Below are positions 16,607-25,046 of a stretch of DNA of 64,000 nt, piece by piece. The position numbers were made by a program, and so were the translations under genes. The number at the start of each line of letters is the position of its first letter. Position 1 is the stretch's first letter. Origin of the DNA: Planococcus antarcticus DSM 14505 (GTDB lineage: Bacteria; Bacillota; Bacilli; Bacillales_A; Planococcaceae); contig NZ_CP016534.2 in the NCBI RefSeq assembly GCF_001687565.2, positions 3,104,501 through 3,168,500 of the forward strand, read 5' to 3'. Under the pieces are notes generated by a model. That model saw nothing but the letters and a program-made list of their open reading frames with translations. It was not told where the DNA came from and searched no databases.

Positions 16607-16870
16607 CTTGCGCTTTTCTTTATTGTCCAGACTCCACCGGCTAGCTCTTTGGGTCATAAGTCAATCCAGCGACGCGGCAATGAACGCCGCTCTGCTGGTC
16701 TGCCTTATGCCCGGCAGAGCTGGACAGCCGCTTGCGCTTTTCTTTATTGTCCAGACTCCACCGGCTAGCTCTTTGGGTCATAAGGCAACCCAGCGACGCG
16801 GCAATGAACGCCGCTCTGCTGGTCTGCCTTATGCCCGGCAGAGCTGGACAGCCGCTTGCGCTTTTCTTTA
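16607..16870. repeat. two 124-bp tandem copies plus a partial third, structured repeat
   Basis: Exact 124-bp period with unit starts at 16607, 16731 and 16855. The copies differ at only a few positions. Each unit folds into nested stems: GCTCTGCTGG with CCGGCAGAGC, and GGGTCATAAG with CTTATGCCC. It shares the segments TTGTCCAGACTCCA, GGGTCATAAG and CTGCTGGTCTGCCTTATGCC with the repeat at 8725-8995, so both belong to one family. The third partial copy runs into the 3' end of the neighbouring YflT-like gene. It resembles intergenic repeats I remember from other Bacillaceae. Confidence 0.87.
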
Positions 16871-17395
16871 AATAAAGTTTTTTTCGTCGGGCTTGCTAAT
16901 TGGGTCTGCATTGCGTTTGTCTTTTCTGAATGCCGGATCTTCATAATGCCGCTCATCCAGTTCGACTGCTTTTTCTTCGCGTTCTTCTTCTATCGAACGC
17001 GGACCTTCCGACTCGAGATTGTCGTTTTGAATCGCCGTCTTTTCATCTTCTGGCAACTCAAACGCATCCTGTGAATCTTTGTTGACGTACAGCAATAGCA
17101 TGCCATCCTGGACGTCCCGGTAATAGTGCTCAGACTCGTTTTCATCAATGCCCATATTCAAGAAGGTTTGATGAACTTTTTCATCACCAGTCAAAAATGT
17201 GGCGAATCGGTCGGCCCATCCGCCTTCGGATGCATGTGCTTCGATATCTGATTTACCTCTTACAAGCGACAATTGGTCATCTGACTTAGCCATGATATAC
17301 ATATCTTTTTCCAAATAGCCGTCTTTTTTTAACTCTTCGATTTTCTTAAGAGCACTTTCCTGTGAATCATAAGTTTCGATAAATGAATTTGGCAT
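16868..17395 (-). CDS. YflT-domain general stress protein
   Basis: A 175-residue soluble protein. Residues 1-105 form the YflT (GSP17M) domain: MPNSFIETYDSQESALKKI, a KSDDQLSLVRGKS strand-turn, and a segment ending YYRDVQDGMLLLYVN. The remaining 70 residues are charged and probably disordered. ATG 17395 is preferred over ATG 17401 because AAGGAG is then 8 bases away. A SigB-type promoter lies at 17428-17453. Biochemical function of this domain is unknown; members are induced by general stress in Bacillus. Confidence 0.82.
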   Translation of the reverse strand: MPNSFIETYDSQESALKKIEELKKDGYLEKDMYIMAKSDDQLSLVRGKSDIEAHASEGGWADRFATFLTGDEKVHQTFLNMGIDENESEHYYRDVQDGMLLLYVNKDSQDAFELPEDEKTAIQNDNLESEGPRSIEEEREEKAVELDERHYEDPAFRKDKRNADPISKPDEKNFI

Positions 17396-17427
17396 TATCA
17401 TCTCTCCTTAAAGGGGGTTACTATATT

Positions 17428-17453
17428 TTACCCTTATGCAAGAGGCTCGAAAC
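17428..17453 (-). promoter_or_regulatory. SigB-type promoter of YflT-like gene
   Basis: Minus strand: GTTTCG (17448-17453), 14-nt spacer, GGGTAA (17428-17433), 33 bp before the start codon. Confidence 0.65.
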
Positions 17454-17458
17454 TCCGC

Positions 17459-17659
17459 CTATTTTCCGGAAAGAATCTCACAAACACGCCCAACCTGCCC
17501 ATCTGCTAACCGTACTTTAATGCCATGTGGGTGGGTTGCTGAGTTTGTCAATAAGTCTTTGACAACGCCACGGGTTTTTTTCCCTGAACGTTGATCCTGC
17601 TTTAAAATCACATTTACTTCAATTCCTGGCTTCACGTCACTTCTTTTTTTACCGTCCAT
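17459..17659 (-). CDS. ywbE: YwbE family protein (DUF2196)
   Basis: A 66-residue basic protein matching YwbE almost along its full length: DVKPGIEVNVILKQDQRSGK, TRGVVKDLLTNSATHPHGIK, VRLADGQVGRV. The repeated KOW-like beta pattern suggests an RNA- or ribosome-related role, but function is unknown. ATG 17659 has AAGGAGGGA upstream; longer in-frame extensions lack it. The SigB promoter of the next gene starts right before its stop codon. Confidence 0.88.
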   Translation of the reverse strand: MDGKKRSDVKPGIEVNVILKQDQRSGKKTRGVVKDLLTNSATHPHGIKVRLADGQVGRVCEILSGK

Positions 17660-17813
17660 GCTTATCCCTCCTTGCTTTCTTCTACTATACGCTATTCTTT
17701 TCAGACAGACGCAAATTTTCAAATTCAAAAGCTAACAGAAAAGATAGCCACCTTATCTTCCGTTTAGCTTATCCACTTACTTTGCTAGAACTTTCGGTTG
17801 GCTTTTCTCCACG

Positions 17814-17841
17814 TAAAAAAGATGGGGATTGCTCCCCACCT
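17814..17841 (-). terminator. terminator after YflT/DUF2382 gene
   Basis: Nine-base stem (17820-17828 with 17833-17841, containing one mismatch) with a 4-nt loop, and six T on the minus strand. Confidence 0.85.
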
Positions 17842-17859
17842 CTCACTGTATTTTACCTA

Positions 17860-18936
17860 CTATAAACGATCACGGTCTGTGCGGTTTTCACGGCTCAGCT
17901 TGTCGCCCTTCGAATTGGTATCTTTATCAATATCAGCTTCTTCGTGGCGAACAGTTTCATTAACAGTTTCTGTATCCTGCACTTTGCGCTTTCCAACAAC
18001 AATTTCTTCAGCCACTACGTCTTTTTTCGTAACTTCGACGCGTTCTTCTGATACGGGAATGTGGATGTTTTCGCCTTCCTGATAAGCATCTCCAGTTAAC
18101 CCAGAGTCCTTGTCAAAGGAATCTCCTGTAGTTTCTTCATTTACAGGACGGCGTTCTACATATACTTCTTCGCGTTCCACCGGTACTTCGATCGACTGAT
18201 CTTCTTCTACTACATGTTTTCCAACATTAACTTCTCCGGTTTGTACACGCTCTTTGTCGACATTCAAGCGCTCTTCATGCAAACGAAGTTTTTCTTCATC
18301 AGTGTCTGTGCGGTTGACGTCATCATCCTTACGGTCTGTTCCAAGGCCAAAGCCCGTACCTGAATCTTTTCCAACATCAGCTGTTTCCGTGGTATCGGAA
18401 CTGAACGTGTCGTCTTTTTTGTTGTAATAAATATCATTCTCAGCGTTTGTGTCCACCGTCAAGCCGTCTCTACCTACAGCCTCATCGTCCATATGGCTTC
18501 TGCTATTTCCTACTCCGGCAGCTCCAGTGACTCCAGCTGCGCCCATTGTACCTGCAGCATTACTAGTCGAATTATTATCATGCGGTGCTTCGCCATCGTA
18601 ATTCGCACCATATTCACGATCTACAAATAATAAGATTTTGCCGTTTTGCACTTCGTTATAGTAACGGTCTGCTTCTGCGTCATCTACACCCATTCCGGAG
18701 AATGCTTCACGTGAAGATTCGTTCCCTGATAGGAAGCCCATGAACTTATCCATCCAGTTTCCTTCAGACGATTTATAATCTACATCTGTCCGGCCTCGTA
18801 CCATAGAAATTTGATCTTTATCCCGTGCCATGACATACATATCATCTTCACTAGAACCTTGTGCTTTCATTTCTTCGATTTTTTTCAGTACTTCTGTTTC
18901 ACTGTCAAACGTTCCCATAAATTTATTGTTAGCCAT
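17860..18936 (-). CDS. YflT-domain plus DUF2382 (YsnF/AvaK-type) stress protein
   Basis: A 358-residue hydrophilic protein. Residues 1-108 are a YflT domain homologous to the neighbouring gene (MGTFDSETEVLKKIEEM, QISMVRGRTD, VQNGKILLFVD). A Gly/Ala/Ser-rich and acidic linker follows. Residues about 215-345 form a DUF2382 domain (LRLHEERLNVDKERVQTGEV, EEDQSIEVPVEREEVYVERR, IHIPVSEERVEVTKKDVV). DUF2382 is the YsnF-type domain of SigB-dependent proteins. GGAGGAAT precedes the ATG and a perfect SigB promoter lies upstream. Function unknown, probably envelope or desiccation stress. Confidence 0.88.
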   Translation of the reverse strand: MANNKFMGTFDSETEVLKKIEEMKAQGSSEDDMYVMARDKDQISMVRGRTDVDYKSSEGNWMDKFMGFLSGNESSREAFSGMGVDDAEADRYYNEVQNGKILLFVDREYGANYDGEAPHDNNSTSNAAGTMGAAGVTGAAGVGNSRSHMDDEAVGRDGLTVDTNAENDIYYNKKDDTFSSDTTETADVGKDSGTGFGLGTDRKDDDVNRTDTDEEKLRLHEERLNVDKERVQTGEVNVGKHVVEEDQSIEVPVEREEVYVERRPVNEETTGDSFDKDSGLTGDAYQEGENIHIPVSEERVEVTKKDVVAEEIVVGKRKVQDTETVNETVRHEEADIDKDTNSKGDKLSRENRTDRDRL

Positions 18937-18992
18937 TTTTTATTCCTCCAATTTTTTATGCATATTTTCTTAAATGGTTGCTTGGTTTAAAA

Positions 18993-19017
18993 ATACCCAG
19001 CATGCCTCTTCTTAAAC
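18993..19017 (-). promoter_or_regulatory. consensus SigB promoter of YflT/DUF2382 gene
   Basis: Minus strand: GTTTAA (19012-19017), 13-nt spacer, GGGTAT (18993-18998). Both hexamers are perfect consensus. Confidence 0.85.
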
Positions 19018-19059
19018 ATTTTGAACTTTCGGGATTTCATTTCCTGACTTTTTTGCTCT

Positions 19060-21108
19060 TTATTCTACTTGTCTATCCCAATGGCGGTGAGCCGTAATAG
19101 CTTCTAGGAATGACGATGTGAAGCTTGAGGCATCACCTGCGGCCACCACACCTGGCTGGCTTTCAATCCCAGCTGCTTCGATCCATTGCTGGCCATCATG
19201 CGTTGCACCGATCGGCTTATAATGGTCAAATGCTTCACCGATATAACGAGCTGCTTCTTTAGCGAATTTTTTGCTGACATCCGGTCCGCCAACAGCATAA
19301 ATCGCATCATAAAGCACAGGATCAGTGGTGGTAAATGTGTGATCGACTTCAAGTTCTTTGCCCCTGGAGCCTTTCAGCTTGCCTTGCATTTCACTGACGA
19401 CTTCATATTGCACGCCTTTTGCTTCGAGTCCTTCGAGAATCTCCAGCACTTCAGCATCGTTGAAGCCTTTATCTACCAACACCCCAACTTTACGCGTAGC
19501 TGGGGATTTCACAGTATTGTCCAAGCTCAGCGCGGGTGAGGCTTTCGTGATATCAGAACCACCGCTTGTCGGAGGAATTACGCCAATGTTTTTAGCCACT
19601 GCCTGTGCCATTTCCAAATTGACGTTGGTAAACATCTCGACAGCGCCTTCGCGAATCCACGTTTCCTGGCATTTTCCAAGCTCAAAACTGAAAGCCTCGA
19701 TAATGTGCTTTCGTTCCGGTTCCGTCATGCTATTCCAGAACATAGTGGCTTGTGAGAAATGGTCTTTAAAGCTTTCGCTTCGGGCACGCACTTTGCGACC
19801 TTCCATTTTCTCTTGATAATGAGAATAGCCACCCTCAGCTTCGCTTACAGGAGCAGGCGTGCTGTTGGTAAATGAACTTTTCTGATAAGAAACCCGTCCT
19901 TTGTTGATTGATTGGCGACCAAAGCCGTCTCGCTGGTTATTATGGAACGGACACACTGGCCGGTTAATCGGCAGTTCGTGGAAATTCGGTCCATTCAAAC
20001 GGAGCAGCTGTGTGTCGGTATAAGAAAACAGACGGCCCTGTAGCAAAGGATCATTTGAAAAATCGATTCCTGGTACGACATGCCCCGGGTGAAACGCTAC
20101 TTGTTCTGTTTCCGCAAAGACATTGTCGACGTTGCGGTTCAAGGTCATCTTGCCGACCATCTGAATCGGAATCTCTTCCTGCGGCCATAATTTAGTCGCA
20201 TCCAATAAGTCGAAGTCAAATTTATGCTCATCTTCCTCTGCAATGATCTGAACGCCTAACTCCCATTCCGGAAAATTTCCTTGGTCAATTGAATCGTATA
20301 GATCACGACGATTGAAATCCGGATCTTTTCCGGCAATCTTTTGAGCTTCGTCCCATACAAGCGAATGAGTACCAAGTGTCGACTTCCAGTTAAATTTAAC
20401 GAAATGTGATTTACCTTCTGCATTGACGAAACGGAATGCATGAACGCCGAAGCCATCCATCATTCGGAAGCTGCGTGGAATTGCACGATCAGACATTAGC
20501 CACATCATCATATGTGCGGTTTCCTGGTTATTGATGACAAAATCCCATAAGGTATCGTGGGCACTTGCAGCCTGTGGCATTTCATTATGAGGCTCTGGTT
20601 TCACTGCATGAACAAAGTCGGGAAACTTAATGGCATCTTGAATAAAGAATACCGGCATATTATTTCCAACCAAATCATAATTTCCTTCTTCTGTATAAAA
20701 CTTCGTGGAAAATCCTCGCGCATCTCTTACTGTTTCAGCAGAGCCCTTGGACCCGGCGACAGTAGAAAAACGGACAAATACTGGCGTCTTTTTGCTTTTC
20801 CCCGACAGGAATTTAGCTTTTGTTAAATGCTCTAATGAGCCATATGCTTCAAATACACCATGTGCAGCATAGCCTCTGGCGTGGACAACTCGCTCCGGAA
20901 TACGTTCATGGTCAAAATGAGTCATTTTTTCCCTAAAATGGAAATCCTCCAACAAAGTGGAACCACGCTCTCCAGCTTTTAATGAAAATTCATCTTCAGC
21001 CATTTTCAGTCCTTGGTTGGTCGTTAGGCTTTTTCCAGAATCATCTACCCGGTACTGCTCTAATTGTTCATCTTTGCTGTTTTCATGCACTTTGGGTTCT
21101 TTTGCCAT
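19060..21108 (-). CDS. katE: large-subunit catalase KatE (HPII type)
   Basis: A 682-residue haem catalase with the extra C-terminal class-I-glutaminase-like domain (from about residue 530, PATRKVGVLVDKGF onward) that marks clade-2 catalases. The active-site histidine is in RVVHARGYAAHG, the distal asparagine in DLVGNNMPVFFIQD, and the haem-ligand tyrosine in GRLFSYTDTQLLRLG-type context (RLFSYTDTQ). It removes H2O2 in the cytoplasm. GGAGTGG precedes the ATG. A SigB-type promoter fits the known SigB control of katE in Bacillus. No clear terminator was found downstream. Confidence 0.96.
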   Translation of the reverse strand: MAKEPKVHENSKDEQLEQYRVDDSGKSLTTNQGLKMAEDEFSLKAGERGSTLLEDFHFREKMTHFDHERIPERVVHARGYAAHGVFEAYGSLEHLTKAKFLSGKSKKTPVFVRFSTVAGSKGSAETVRDARGFSTKFYTEEGNYDLVGNNMPVFFIQDAIKFPDFVHAVKPEPHNEMPQAASAHDTLWDFVINNQETAHMMMWLMSDRAIPRSFRMMDGFGVHAFRFVNAEGKSHFVKFNWKSTLGTHSLVWDEAQKIAGKDPDFNRRDLYDSIDQGNFPEWELGVQIIAEEDEHKFDFDLLDATKLWPQEEIPIQMVGKMTLNRNVDNVFAETEQVAFHPGHVVPGIDFSNDPLLQGRLFSYTDTQLLRLNGPNFHELPINRPVCPFHNNQRDGFGRQSINKGRVSYQKSSFTNSTPAPVSEAEGGYSHYQEKMEGRKVRARSESFKDHFSQATMFWNSMTEPERKHIIEAFSFELGKCQETWIREGAVEMFTNVNLEMAQAVAKNIGVIPPTSGGSDITKASPALSLDNTVKSPATRKVGVLVDKGFNDAEVLEILEGLEAKGVQYEVVSEMQGKLKGSRGKELEVDHTFTTTDPVLYDAIYAVGGPDVSKKFAKEAARYIGEAFDHYKPIGATHDGQQWIEAAGIESQPGVVAAGDASSFTSSFLEAITAHRHWDRQVE

Positions 21109-21144
21109 TTTGCCACTCCTTCTGTTTTTTCATTCTTTCTCCTA

Positions 21145-21168
21145 TTACCCTGTCTTCTTTAAAAAAAC
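21145..21168 (-). promoter_or_regulatory. SigB-like promoter of katE
   Basis: Minus strand: GTTTTT (21163-21168), 12-nt spacer, GGGTAA (21145-21150), 37 bp before the katE start. Confidence 0.6.
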
Positions 21169-21192
21169 ACATCTGGGTCCGCCTTATTCATG

Positions 21193-21225
21193 AAAAAAAC
21201 CCGCCGGCTACTTAAAGCCTGCGGG
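21193..21225 (-). terminator. terminator after glutaminase gene
   Basis: CCCGCCGGCT (21200-21209) pairs with AGCCTGCGGG (21216-21225) with one mismatch, followed on the minus strand by seven T. Confidence 0.85.
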
Positions 21226-21232
21226 GGGTAGA

Positions 21233-22198
21233 TTAAAAAATACTTAAATCCCATTCTTTCGAAATTTGACGCAGCATCATCGTGCCTGCCGCACTGTTTC
21301 CTTGCACATCAATGGCGGGTCCGTAGACGCCAATGCCCGCTCCTGCTCGGAATTCATAGGTCTGCGAATGGAGTTTTGGTGGAACAGCAGCCATGATGCC
21401 GCCCGACACGCCACTTTTTGCTGGAATTCCCACGTGTGCCGCGAAATTTCCGGATGAATTGTACATGCCGCATGTCACCATGAGAACTTTTGCAACCTGT
21501 GCAATTTCTTCTGAAAAATGCTTTACCTTTGTAATTGGGTTGAATCCATCATATGCAATGATCAAACCGATCAATGCCAAATCCCTCGTACTCACTTTTA
21601 TGGCGCATTGCCGGATGTAAATGTCCAGGGCTTCCTCTACTTCAATTTCCAGGAATTTTGCTTCTTTTAAATAATAAGCAAGTGCTCTATTGCGGTGCGA
21701 AGATTGCCATTCCGAATCATACACTTCCTTATCGAGCTCAAGCGGATGGCCCACCAGCTCTTCCAGAAAATGTAACAAAAACTCGTATTTCTTCTGGCCG
21801 GTCTGCCCTGGCAGCAAAGCCGAGATGGTAATCGCTCCTGCATTGATAAAGGGATTGAACGGCTTGTTCGGCCGGTGGATTTCAAACGGAATAATCGAGT
21901 TGAATGCTTCCCCGGTTGGCTCCACATCCACACGTTCCAACACAAATTCCAAGCCATAATGGCAGCTCAATGCGATGAATGTCAGCGCTTTTGAAATACT
22001 CTGCAAGGTAAACTCCTTATCCGTGTCTCCTGCGCAATAATAATTCCCGTCATCATCGACCATACAAATTCCGAGCTGGCTCGGATCTTCTTTTCCTAGC
22101 GCCGGTATGTATTGCGCGGTCGTTCCCAATACGGCATGTCCTTTATTATCTTCAACCCAAGCCTCTAGCTGCTCTTGAATACGCGAAGTGCTTTGCAC
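21233..22198 (-). CDS. glsA: glutaminase A
   Basis: A 321-residue serine-dependent glutaminase that hydrolyses glutamine to glutamate and ammonia. The beta-lactamase-like fold motifs are the catalytic SISK (FTLQSISKALTF), Tyr/Asn positions around INAGAI, and the KSG-like GIPAKSGVSGGI. The start is ambiguous. ATG 22204 has GGAGG only one base away, too close. The GTG two codons later (22198) puts the same site 7 bases upstream, so I use it. A SigA promoter lies at 22229-22258. Confidence 0.93.
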   Translation of the reverse strand: MQSTSRIQEQLEAWVEDNKGHAVLGTTAQYIPALGKEDPSQLGICMVDDDGNYYCAGDTDKEFTLQSISKALTFIALSCHYGLEFVLERVDVEPTGEAFNSIIPFEIHRPNKPFNPFINAGAITISALLPGQTGQKKYEFLLHFLEELVGHPLELDKEVYDSEWQSSHRNRALAYYLKEAKFLEIEVEEALDIYIRQCAIKVSTRDLALIGLIIAYDGFNPITKVKHFSEEIAQVAKVLMVTCGMYNSSGNFAAHVGIPAKSGVSGGIMAAVPPKLHSQTYEFRAGAGIGVYGPAIDVQGNSAAGTMMLRQISKEWDLSIF

Positions 22199-22228
22199 TA
22201 ACATCCCTCCTCAAGTCACTTTTCTCTT

Positions 22229-22258
22229 ATCATGAATGAAACCCATTGCCTTTGTCAA
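22229..22258 (-). promoter_or_regulatory. SigA promoter of glsA
   Basis: Minus strand: perfect -35 TTGACA (22253-22258), 18-nt spacer, CATGAT (22229-22234). Confidence 0.6.
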
Positions 22259-22332
22259 AAGCTCACGTCCTTTATATAAAAAAATCTTCGCAATAAAAGA
22301 TCTTCCAATCCATCTTACTGTTAAGTCGAAAT

Positions 22333-22361
22333 AAAAAACCTCCCCAACTTTAGGGAAGGTT
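22333..22361 (-). terminator. terminator after mhqD-like gene
   Basis: AACCTTCCC-type stem with GGGGAGGTT (one G-T pair) and six T on the minus strand. Confidence 0.85.
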
Positions 22362-22366
22362 CATTT

Positions 22367-22969
22367 CTATAGCTTGTCATACCAGTCTTTAGCTGCTTCT
22401 ACTTCTGGCATGGTCAATTGATGACCAAAGTCTTCCCAATGCAATTCCACTTTAGCACCGGCCCCTTTCAACAACTTTTCAAGATCTGTCGATTCTTCTG
22501 CCGGGCAGATCGGGTCGTTGGTGCCTGCTGCGATGAATACCAGAACGTCTGTTAAATCAGGTAAATCCGCATCACGGTTTGGCACCATTGGATGATGCAG
22601 GCTTGCCCCTTTTAACGCATCTGAATAGGTGAACAGCAAGTTAGCGGCAATATTGGCGCCATTCGAATAACCGATCGCAATGACATTTCCGCGGTCAAAG
22701 CCGTGCTCCTCAGCTGCCTGTCCAATAAATTCATGCAGCTCTTCTGTACGAAACTTCAGATCTTCCATATCAAAAACACCTTCTGATAAACGCTTGAAAA
22801 AGCGCGGCATGCCGTTTTCGGATACGTTTCCGCGAACACTCAAGACAGATGCCTCCGGGTCTATATGAGCGGCGATGGCTAATAGGTCGTTTTCATTTCC
22901 GCCTGTACCATGGAGCATAAGGAAAGTTGGTTTGGCAGGATTGGTACCTTGCTGAAAAATATGTTTCAT
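22367..22969 (-). CDS. mhqD: MhqD-like carboxylesterase (alpha/beta hydrolase)
   Basis: A 200-residue alpha/beta hydrolase of the phospholipase/carboxylesterase type. The nucleophile is in IAIGYSNGANIAANLL, the acid in AAGTNDPICP, and the histidine in EDFGHQLTMP. The oxyanion-hole strand LMLHGTGGNENDL and the segment SVRGNVSENGMPRFFKR closely recall MhqD (YodD) of Bacillus subtilis, part of the quinone-stress regulon. The substrate is unproven. ATG 22969 has GGAGG 9 bases upstream. No MhqR gene is next to it. Confidence 0.82.
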   Translation of the reverse strand: MKHIFQQGTNPAKPTFLMLHGTGGNENDLLAIAAHIDPEASVLSVRGNVSENGMPRFFKRLSEGVFDMEDLKFRTEELHEFIGQAAEEHGFDRGNVIAIGYSNGANIAANLLFTYSDALKGASLHHPMVPNRDADLPDLTDVLVFIAAGTNDPICPAEESTDLEKLLKGAGAKVELHWEDFGHQLTMPEVEAAKDWYDKL

Positions 22970-23038
22970 TATTAACAACCTCCAGTTGTAGTGTAGATAA
23001 TTTAGCTGTTCCAAACCGCTTTGAGCATAGCTCGCGCA

Positions 23039-23070
23039 AGGAAGACAGGCAAAAACACTCCTGTCTTCCT
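23039..23070. other. 10-bp hairpin in intergenic DNA
   Basis: AGGAAGACAG (23039-23048) pairs perfectly with CTGTCTTCCT (23061-23070), with a 12-nt loop and no T-tract. It lies between hslO and the mhqD-like gene. Confidence 0.45.
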
Positions 23071-23210
23071 GCTTTGCTTAGCCCGTGGATGCGCCTACGC
23101 TAAGTAAATTTTTCTATTTAATTAAGCTGTGCTTACAGTTCTTTCTTTAGTCGAAAAAACTTATCTCGAATTCAAGATAATAATAACATAGATTTTCTAT
23201 TGTTCCAAAA

Positions 23211-23243
23211 GAAAAGGTCCAAGGCATGGCTATGCATGGACCT
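23211..23243 (-). terminator. terminator after hslO
   Basis: AGGTCCA/TGGACCT-type stem with an inner GCAT/ATGC pair, T-run on the minus strand, 11 bp past the hslO stop. Confidence 0.8.
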
Positions 23244-23253
23244 GTTGGTAGTC

Positions 23254-24132
23254 TTATGACTGTGGATTCAGCATATCTTCCAGATTTTCTTTTGAGAACA
23301 AGTAGTTTTCATTGCAGAAATGGCATTGTGCTTCTGCTTTGCCATCTGTAACGATCATGTCTTCAATTTCAGCAGCGCCGAGACTTTGGATGGCTCTGGA
23401 AATACGGTCTCTGGAGCATTGGCATTGAAACTGGACGGGCATTTCATCAAGTACCTTAACATTGCCGCTGCCCAACACCTCAGTTAAGATATCTTCCGGC
23501 GTCAATCCTTGTCGAACCATATTTGAAATGGTCGGAATGACTTTCAAACGCTCTTCAATATCCGTAATGATCTGTTCTTCAGTTCCTGGTAACAATTGAA
23601 TGATAAATCCACCTGAAGCTTGAATGGTGTTATCGGGATTAACGATAACACCAACACCTACAGAAGAAGGGATTTGCTCGGATGTAGTAATGTAATGAGT
23701 AAAATCGTCCCCTAATTCACCGGATACTAACGGAACCTGCCCGACAAATGGCTGAAGCAATCCGATGTCTTTGGATACCGATAATGTTCCCTCCGTACCG
23801 ACAGCTCTTCTGACATCAAGCTTGCCTTGCTCGTTTAAATCAAAATGAGTTAACGGGTTTGTTACATAGCCCCGGACTTCGCCTTTAGCATTGGCATCCA
23901 CTAGGATCGTTCCAATCGGACCTCCCCCGTTGATGCGGATTGTCAATTTTTCTTCACCTTTCATCATGGCACCAAGCATGACGCTGGCTGTCATTGAACG
24001 GCCAAGCGCCGCCGATGCAGTCGGCCACGTGTAATGGCGTCGCTGAGCTTCTCCTACAGTTTCTGTTGTTCGTGCAGCGTATGCGCGCACTTGCCCATCA
24101 TAGGCCAAAGCTCTCACTAAATAATCGTTCAT
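23254..24132 (-). CDS. hslO: Hsp33 redox-regulated chaperonin
   Basis: A 292-residue cytosolic holdase chaperone activated by oxidation. It starts [19 protein letters not shown] as expected. The four zinc-ligand cysteines are present near the C-terminus as CQC (in [13 protein letters not shown]) and CHFC (in AQCHFCNE). ATG 24132 has AAAGGAAG upstream. The reading frame stays open upstream for 53 more codons, but that stretch is the tail of a frameshifted DUF896 gene, not part of Hsp33. Confidence 0.95.
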   Translation of the reverse strand: MNDYLVRALAYDGQVRAYAARTTETVGEAQRRHYTWPTASAALGRSMTASVMLGAMMKGEEKLTIRINGGGPIGTILVDANAKGEVRGYVTNPLTHFDLNEQGKLDVRRAVGTEGTLSVSKDIGLLQPFVGQVPLVSGELGDDFTHYITTSEQIPSSVGVGVIVNPDNTIQASGGFIIQLLPGTEEQIITDIEERLKVIPTISNMVRQGLTPEDILTEVLGSGNVKVLDEMPVQFQCQCSRDRISRAIQSLGAAEIEDMIVTDGKAEAQCHFCNENYLFSKENLEDMLNPQS

Positions 24133-24166
24133 TTTGTTCTTCCTTTCTATTTTGAACTCTCTATGA

Positions 24167-24380
24167 TTAAATGATTTTTTTGTTCGTACTTTGTCAGGAG
24201 TCACATTGTCACCAAGTGGATCAATGACCGTCATACTGGTAACAGTGGATTCTACTTGACCACGGATTGAGCGCAAATAGTCTTCGCGCAATACTTGTTG
24301 CTCTACCTTCTCCGCATTGGTTAATCCTTCTCCGCGTACTTTTTGGCTAACTGATTAATGCGCGGCAAAATATCGATCAT
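24167..24380 (-). pseudogene. DUF896 (YnzC-like) gene with two 1-bp deletions
   Basis: The start ATG 24380 has AGAGGAA 8 bases upstream and encodes [15 protein letters not shown], then stops at TAA 24321. One extra base near 24330 would restore the family sequence [20 protein letters not shown], then [20 protein letters not shown] and TPDKV. That frame then fails to stop and runs into hslO. One extra A in the seven-base run 24175-24181 would give the natural stop at 24167-24169. So two single-base losses separate this from a normal DUF896 protein of about 70 residues. It is either a real pseudogene or a sequencing artefact. The intact relatives in Bacillus are small cytoplasmic proteins of poorly known function. 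Confidence 0.8.
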
Positions 24381-24400
24381 TCTAGTTCCTCTTTTCGTTT

Positions 24401-24883
24401 TTACCCGATCCGCTTTTGAGAAAGCCAATCGGTCAACTTTTCTGTTTTTTCCTGGAAACGCTCTTCTTTCATTTTCTCAGAAAGACAAGCAATCGTTTGT
24501 TGTTCCAGTCGAACACGCCAGGCATTCTCTGCCTCGACCATTAAATCTGTCAGTAGGCAGCACCGTTCAGGCTCCTCAAGCTCCAACAGATCTCCTAACA
24601 CACCACTTGGTGAATAAAGCGATTGCTGGCCTTCAATTGCCACATATATATCCAAAACGCTAATATCTTCAGATTTCCTATTCAATTTAAAGCCACCTTT
24701 AACACCTGGTACAGAAGTGATCAAGCCTGAACTGACCAGTTTTCTTAAGAGCTTCTGAAAATACGTCGGGGAAGTCCCCAGTTGCTGGCTGATGGCTTCA
24801 CCCGGAAGTACTGCTTTGTCCGGTAGCATGTTCAATAGAAGAATGGCGTACACCGATTGTTCTACGCCTGGTTTCATGTGCAT
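24401..24883 (-). CDS. Rrf2-family transcriptional regulator
   Basis: A 160-residue winged-helix regulator: VEQSVYAILLLNMLPD, recognition region ISQQLGTSPTYFQKLLRKLV, wing SGLITSVPGVKGGFKL. The cysteines form only a CC pair (ERCCLLTD), not the three-cysteine set of NsrR or IscR, so a cluster is doubtful. Start ATG 24883 follows AGAGG; ATG 24877 is also possible. The DUF896 remnant and hslO follow on the same strand, 20 bp away, so it may be the first gene of that unit. Target unknown. Confidence 0.8.
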   Translation of the reverse strand: MHMKPGVEQSVYAILLLNMLPDKAVLPGEAISQQLGTSPTYFQKLLRKLVSSGLITSVPGVKGGFKLNRKSEDISVLDIYVAIEGQQSLYSPSGVLGDLLELEEPERCCLLTDLMVEAENAWRVRLEQQTIACLSEKMKEERFQEKTEKLTDWLSQKRIG

Positions 24884-24987
24884 CCAAATCAACCTCTTTC
24901 AATTACGGATAAAGTTTATCCTCGTTATCTACATTATAAGGTATTGAATTAAAAGTAAATAATAACGCCTGAGCTTTTTACGACAGC

Positions 24988-25014
24988 AAAAAGCCACCCA
25001 CAATCGGATGGCTT
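24988..25014 (-). terminator. terminator of the opp-ggt-chr operon
   Basis: AAGCCATCC-type stem (25006-25014 with 24991-24999, one mismatch) followed by T-run on the minus strand, 33 bp past the last chr gene. Confidence 0.8.
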
Positions 25015-25046
25015 GGTTTACTTACTACTACTCTCCCGACACAAAA

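Noticed and set aside
24133..24291. N-terminal extension of Hsp33
   Set aside because: These 53 codons match the DUF896 family, and the conserved Hsp33 start MNDYLVRA with its own ribosome site lies at 24132.
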